From contig JACRHS010000026.1 of the NCBI GenBank assembly GCA_016217595.1, forward strand, positions 1 through 58,552: DNA of 58,552 nucleotides, written 5' to 3'. The DNA comes from Opitutia bacterium. GTDB lineage: Bacteria; Verrucomicrobiota; Verrucomicrobiia; Opitutales; Opitutaceae. The notes under the pieces are model-generated. The model was not told where the DNA came from. It was given only the letters and a program-made list of their open reading frames with translations, and made no database searches. Shown one piece after another: positions 55,890-58,552 of the stretch. Within the stretch, counting starts at the first letter, position 1; each line of letters opens with the position of its first letter. Made by a program: the position numbers and the translations under genes.

Positions 55890-56384
55890 TCAGGCGCTGG
55901 ACGAACTCCCGCCTTGCAGGGCTTGCAGATCGGGATCGCTGCTGGCGTCTTCGCGAAAACTTTTCTCCATGCGACAGGCAACCTCCAGCCGGCGGCGGGC
56001 CTCCGACAGCCGCCCCAGCAGGCATTCGTAGCAGGCGAGGTTGTAGTGCAACAAGGCGCAGGAATTGCCGTGGAGCGTTTCGGCCCGCAGCAACACTTCG
56101 CGGGCATCGGCGATTCGCGCCACTTCGCGCAGCGCGAAAGCCCACGCGATCCAGCCACGGTCGTTGGTCGGCGCGGCGGCGGCCAGCTTGGGCGCGACCT
56201 CCAGCACACGATCCCACTGCTTGGTCGCCATGTGCAGCTCCACCCAGGCCGTCAAAGTCTCCGGCGTGGCTCGATCGGCGGGCGCGATGGATTCCAGCTC
56301 CTCGGTGGCCTCGCAGAATAACCCCAGCACCACGTACCCCAGCGCGTATTCGGCGCGTCGTTTTGAGGAAATGGAGTCAGGCAT
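55890..56384 (-). CDS. TPR-repeat protein
   Basis: 164 residues starting MPDSISSKRRAEYALGYVVL. Three helix pairs resembling tetratricopeptide repeats are visible: AEYALGYVVLGLFCEATEEL, WVELHMATKQWDRVLEVAPKL and LHYNLACYECLLGRLSEARRRLE. TPRs are protein-binding. No signal peptide or membrane helix. It lies 20 bases after pilD and is probably cotranscribed with it. Partner unknown. Confidence 0.78.
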   Translation of the reverse strand: MPDSISSKRRAEYALGYVVLGLFCEATEELESIAPADRATPETLTAWVELHMATKQWDRVLEVAPKLAAAAPTNDRGWIAWAFALREVARIADAREVLLRAETLHGNSCALLHYNLACYECLLGRLSEARRRLEVACRMEKSFREDASSDPDLQALQGGSSSSA

Positions 56385-56404
56385 TGCCGTAACGCGTGGG
56401 CGGT

Positions 56405-57322
56405 TTAGTCGCCGAGCACCAGCCGCAACCCGTCGAAATACTGTGCAACTCCGCGGTGCAGCCAGAGGAAGTGGAGCGCGCCCGCGATGGCGAGCATCGG
56501 GCCGTACGGCACCTGCACGCCGAAACCGAGCTCGGCGGGTTCGCCCTCGGGCGTTTCCGCCTTCATCGCCGCCGGGGCGTTTTTGCCCGCGCATTTCCGC
56601 CAGCCCAAAGCCACGACAAACCATACCGTGCCCACGATGGCGCCGCCAAATACCGCCGTCACCGCGCCCTGCCAGCCGGTGAACGCGCCGATGGCCCCGA
56701 CGAGCTTCACATCGCCGAATCCCATCGCCTCTTTCTTCAGCGCCACTTCGGCGAGCAACGCGATCCAGAGCACCAACCCGGAGCCGACAAACAGTCCCTG
56801 CATCGCGGCGACGCCCGAGCGCAGACTGTCGACCATGAAAATGCCGCTGTGCTGGTCGTGGAGCGAGGGGGCGCACACCGCCAGCACCACGCCGACCACC
56901 CCGAGTCCGATGGTAAACGCGTCGGGGATGATCATGTGATCGAGATCGATGAACGTGGCACACACCAGCGCGCCCATCAGCACCATGCCGCACACGGCCT
57001 TGGCCGGAGGAAAAAGCAGCCAGCACGCGAGAAAGAGCAAAGCCGTGAGCAGCTCGACCGCCGGATAACGGATCGAGAATTTCTGCCCGCAACAACGCGC
57101 GCGTCCGCGCAAGATCAGCCAGGAAAGAATCGGGATGTTGTTATACCACGCGATGGGCTGGCCGCAGGCACAGTGCGAACCGGGACGGACGATGGATTTG
57201 CCCGCCGGGATGCGGTAGATGCAGACGTTGAGGAAGCTGCCGATGATCGCGCCGAAAATGAAAGCCGCGGTTGGGAAGAACCAGGGCAGTTGGGCGGCGA
57301 CTTCAGAGTAAGCGGAGATCAT
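56405..57322 (-). CDS. Prepilin peptidase (PilD/type IV leader peptidase)
   Basis: 305 residues, starting MISAYSEVAAQLPWFF; longer upstream frames give a non-conserved leader. Catalytic aspartates lie in FIDLDHMIIPD (126/128) and GFGDVKLVG (204), with about eight membrane segments. The N-terminal zinc site is unusual: HCACGQPI (CxC) at 51/53 and RARCCGQK (CC) at 77/78, instead of CxxC and CxxC. This peptidase cleaves and methylates pseudopilins such as the one at 48256-48738. It is the first gene of the pilD-TPR-olsB-olsA run. Confidence 0.93.
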   Translation of the reverse strand: MISAYSEVAAQLPWFFPTAAFIFGAIIGSFLNVCIYRIPAGKSIVRPGSHCACGQPIAWYNNIPILSWLILRGRARCCGQKFSIRYPAVELLTALLFLACWLLFPPAKAVCGMVLMGALVCATFIDLDHMIIPDAFTIGLGVVGVVLAVCAPSLHDQHSGIFMVDSLRSGVAAMQGLFVGSGLVLWIALLAEVALKKEAMGFGDVKLVGAIGAFTGWQGAVTAVFGGAIVGTVWFVVALGWRKCAGKNAPAAMKAETPEGEPAELGFGVQVPYGPMLAIAGALHFLWLHRGVAQYFDGLRLVLGD

Positions 57323-57456
57323 GCGAGCGCCTGCGGGGCAGGCGGGAGAACCTTCGCGACCCAGCCCGCGACTGGCAAGCCCGCGCCGCGCGGGAATTTC
57401 GCCACGGCTGTGGCGCTGGCCCGCGGAAGAAAATACCATGAGCATGAGGGGCGGAT

Positions 57457-57485
57457 TTGCCGGCCACTGCCCCGCGCGTTATAAT
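57457..57485 (+). promoter_or_regulatory. Strong sigma-70-type promoter
   Basis: TTGCCG (57457-57462), 17-base spacer, TATAAT (57480-57485). The perfect -10 and optimal spacing stand out in this GC-rich sequence. Transcription would start near 57492, giving a leader of about 280 bases before the ATG at 57775. Confidence 0.7.
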
Positions 57486-57500
57486 ATCGGGTGAATTACC

Positions 57501-57747
57501 TATAGCGGAGGGTGAAAACTCCTATATTAAAATGTGACCGCGTTATTTTAGAAATTAATCGAGTGCAAGCTGAGGCCAAGCAGTATTATAGGGAAATGTG
57601 CATGAAAAGCTCACGGGCGTTTAGCCATTTTGATCTTCTGCCTCGTCGATACATGCACAGAGCGTTCAGTTCGGCTCTGCGGTGTTGTTTCGGAAGACTC
57701 GTGGCAAACCCGCCGGGAGGATCTTCCAGAGCAGCGCAAGATTGCTG
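57501..57747 (+). promoter_or_regulatory. Structured 5' leader of the exported protein gene
   Basis: Four hairpins follow the promoter: TATA..GGAG/CTCC-TATA (57501-57526), CAGAGC/GCTCTG (57658-57679), GGAAGA/TCTTCC (57692-57727) and CAGC/GCTG (57732-57747). The leader is AT-richer than surrounding genes and has no credible small gene. GGCAAACC at 57703-57710 echoes a c-di-GMP-I riboswitch piece, but the other conserved parts are missing. Confidence 0.45.
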
Positions 57748-57774
57748 ACCCGAAACCCAAATATAAAAAATCCC

Positions 57775-58552
57775 ATGCTCACGCTTCATAAAGTTGCTCG
57801 TACCTGCGCCTTGGTTGGTCTCATTGCTTCACTGAGTACTGCTTTCGCCGATTTGCCCCGGGGAAAAGCCAATTTCTCCTCCACGCACGGCGCTTGTGAC
57901 GCCACTGGCAACACGGTGGTGCGTCTGGCTAACTATACCTTCACCAGCACCGGCAGTGCTGGCGGTACGGTGGCTGCCAGCATCTGGAGCTGGGATAGCG
58001 ATGTCGAAAACTCGAAGCAGTCGGTTAACTCGCACACCTGTACCTTTGATGGCAAAACCCAGACCTGCGCCCAATATACGCCTTATGGCTGGCTGGGGCT
58101 GCCTTCAGGGCAATATATGAACCGCAGCGGCACATATACGTACAACACTTCGACCGGGGCATTGGCGATCGCCTGGGCCTCGCCGTGGTCGGGGGTCACG
58201 GAGAGCTGGACGGTGTCGACGGTGGACAGCTATGCCGCGCGGATGGATTTTGTGACTTCCAATTATGGGCTCACGCATGGTCGTGGCTGGGGCAGCAATG
58301 CCTCGTGGAGCACCTACAAGACCATGGCGCAAATCTCCTCCTCTTATCGTTTTAATTTCGCGGGCGCGCGCACGCGCGTTGTTTATGGCACCGGTGGCTA
58401 TACGTTGGATAACTGGATTTCAGAGTCCTTGAATTTGTCCACCTACACGACGCCGAGCGCGCCGACGCCGGTCAATTGCATGCACTACTGGCAGCCGACT
58501 TCGTCCGCGTGTGGTACCGGCAGTAATCCGCGTACGGGCATCATCTATCATA
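57775..58552 (+). CDS. Exported protein, truncated by the window
   Basis: The frame stays open from the ATG at 57775 to the window end (259 codons). Signal peptide MLTLHKVARTCALVGLIASL, cleavage near TAFA. The mature part is rich in Ser, Thr, Gly, Tyr and Trp (GVTESWTVSTVDSYAARMDF, WGSNASWSTYKTMAQ) with at least six Cys, implying disulfides and an all-beta extracellular domain. No family recognised. Low GC and a strong promoter with long leader set it apart. What follows is outside the window. Confidence 0.7.
   Translation, partial: MLTLHKVARTCALVGLIASLSTAFADLPRGKANFSSTHGACDATGNTVVRLANYTFTSTGSAGGTVAASIWSWDSDVENSKQSVNSHTCTFDGKTQTCAQYTPYGWLGLPSGQYMNRSGTYTYNTSTGALAIAWASPWSGVTESWTVSTVDSYAARMDFVTSNYGLTHGRGWGSNASWSTYKTMAQISSSYRFNFAGARTRVVYGTGGYTLDNWISESLNLSTYTTPSAPTPVNCMHYWQPTSSACGTGSNPRTGIIYH

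Noticed and set aside
57512..57748. A 78-codon open frame in the leader at the right end
   Set aside because: It has no ribosome site, no recognisable protein character, and overlaps the predicted hairpins.
57700..57750. GGCAAACC resembling part of a c-di-GMP-I riboswitch
   Set aside because: The other conserved blocks (the GACGCAAAGCC and GGTAGGTAGCGGGGTTACC parts) are absent in the expected places, so the leader is reported only as structured.

Overview
The window is high-GC bacterial chromosome, densely packed, with few recognisable Shine-Dalgarno sites and several GTG/TTG starts. Its gene content and protein style (long SecA, many sensor kinases, uronate and sugar genes, ornithine-lipid pair, Gfo/Idh oxidoreductase beside a LacI regulator, prepilin-like protein with its peptidase) point to Verrucomicrobiota, most likely Opitutaceae. 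That assignment is an inference from style, since no rRNA or tRNA gene is visible.

Layout. 1-139: end of an IS3-family element. 146-526: small membrane protein. 907-5741 (-): TonB-dependent receptor, YfiR-like periplasmic protein and CHASE8/HAMP/GAF histidine kinase, apparently an envelope signalling unit. 6110-9994: KDG kinase, ROK regulator, SET-type MFS transporter. 10005-10958 (-): Tat-exported metallo-hydrolase. 11073-13745: ECF-like sigma factor, zinc-finger/HEAT anti-sigma factor, DUF4097-like exported protein. 13869-16480: hybrid kinase, CheY-like regulator, lipoprotein. 16523-19586: NamZ/DUF1343 protein, GATase1-like protein and a convergent AraC regulator. 19714-24965 (-): secA and a large protein with three copies of an unrecognised domain. 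25074-30538: UDP-xylose synthase; then an AT-richer island with a beta-barrel protein, a serine/tyrosine/glycine-rich exported protein and a sensor kinase. 30566-38981: housekeeping genes (tgt, pabA/trpG, nrdR, HIT, dprA, nnrE/D, acpS, pdxJ). 39012-42341: gltA, hisH, membrane protein, yhbY. 42376-50167: arginine genes argJ, argB, argD, argF and argG, interrupted by a secreted protein and a prepilin-like protein. 50319-54263: LacI regulator divergent from an oxidoreductase and uronate isomerase uxaC. 54265-57322 (-): pilD, TPR protein, olsB, olsA-like acyltransferase. 57457-end: strong promoter, about 280-nt leader and a truncated exported protein.

How it fits together. uxaC and kdgK belong to the same hexuronate pathway but lie 45 kb apart, each beside its own regulator. 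The arginine cluster covers five steps (argC and argH not seen). The most unusual material is the YfiR/TonB receptor/kinase unit, the triple-repeat protein downstream of secA, the low-complexity exported protein with an internal duplication, a perfect 28-bp palindrome at 50241-50268, a Tgt that has lost two zinc ligands, and the long structured leader at the right end.
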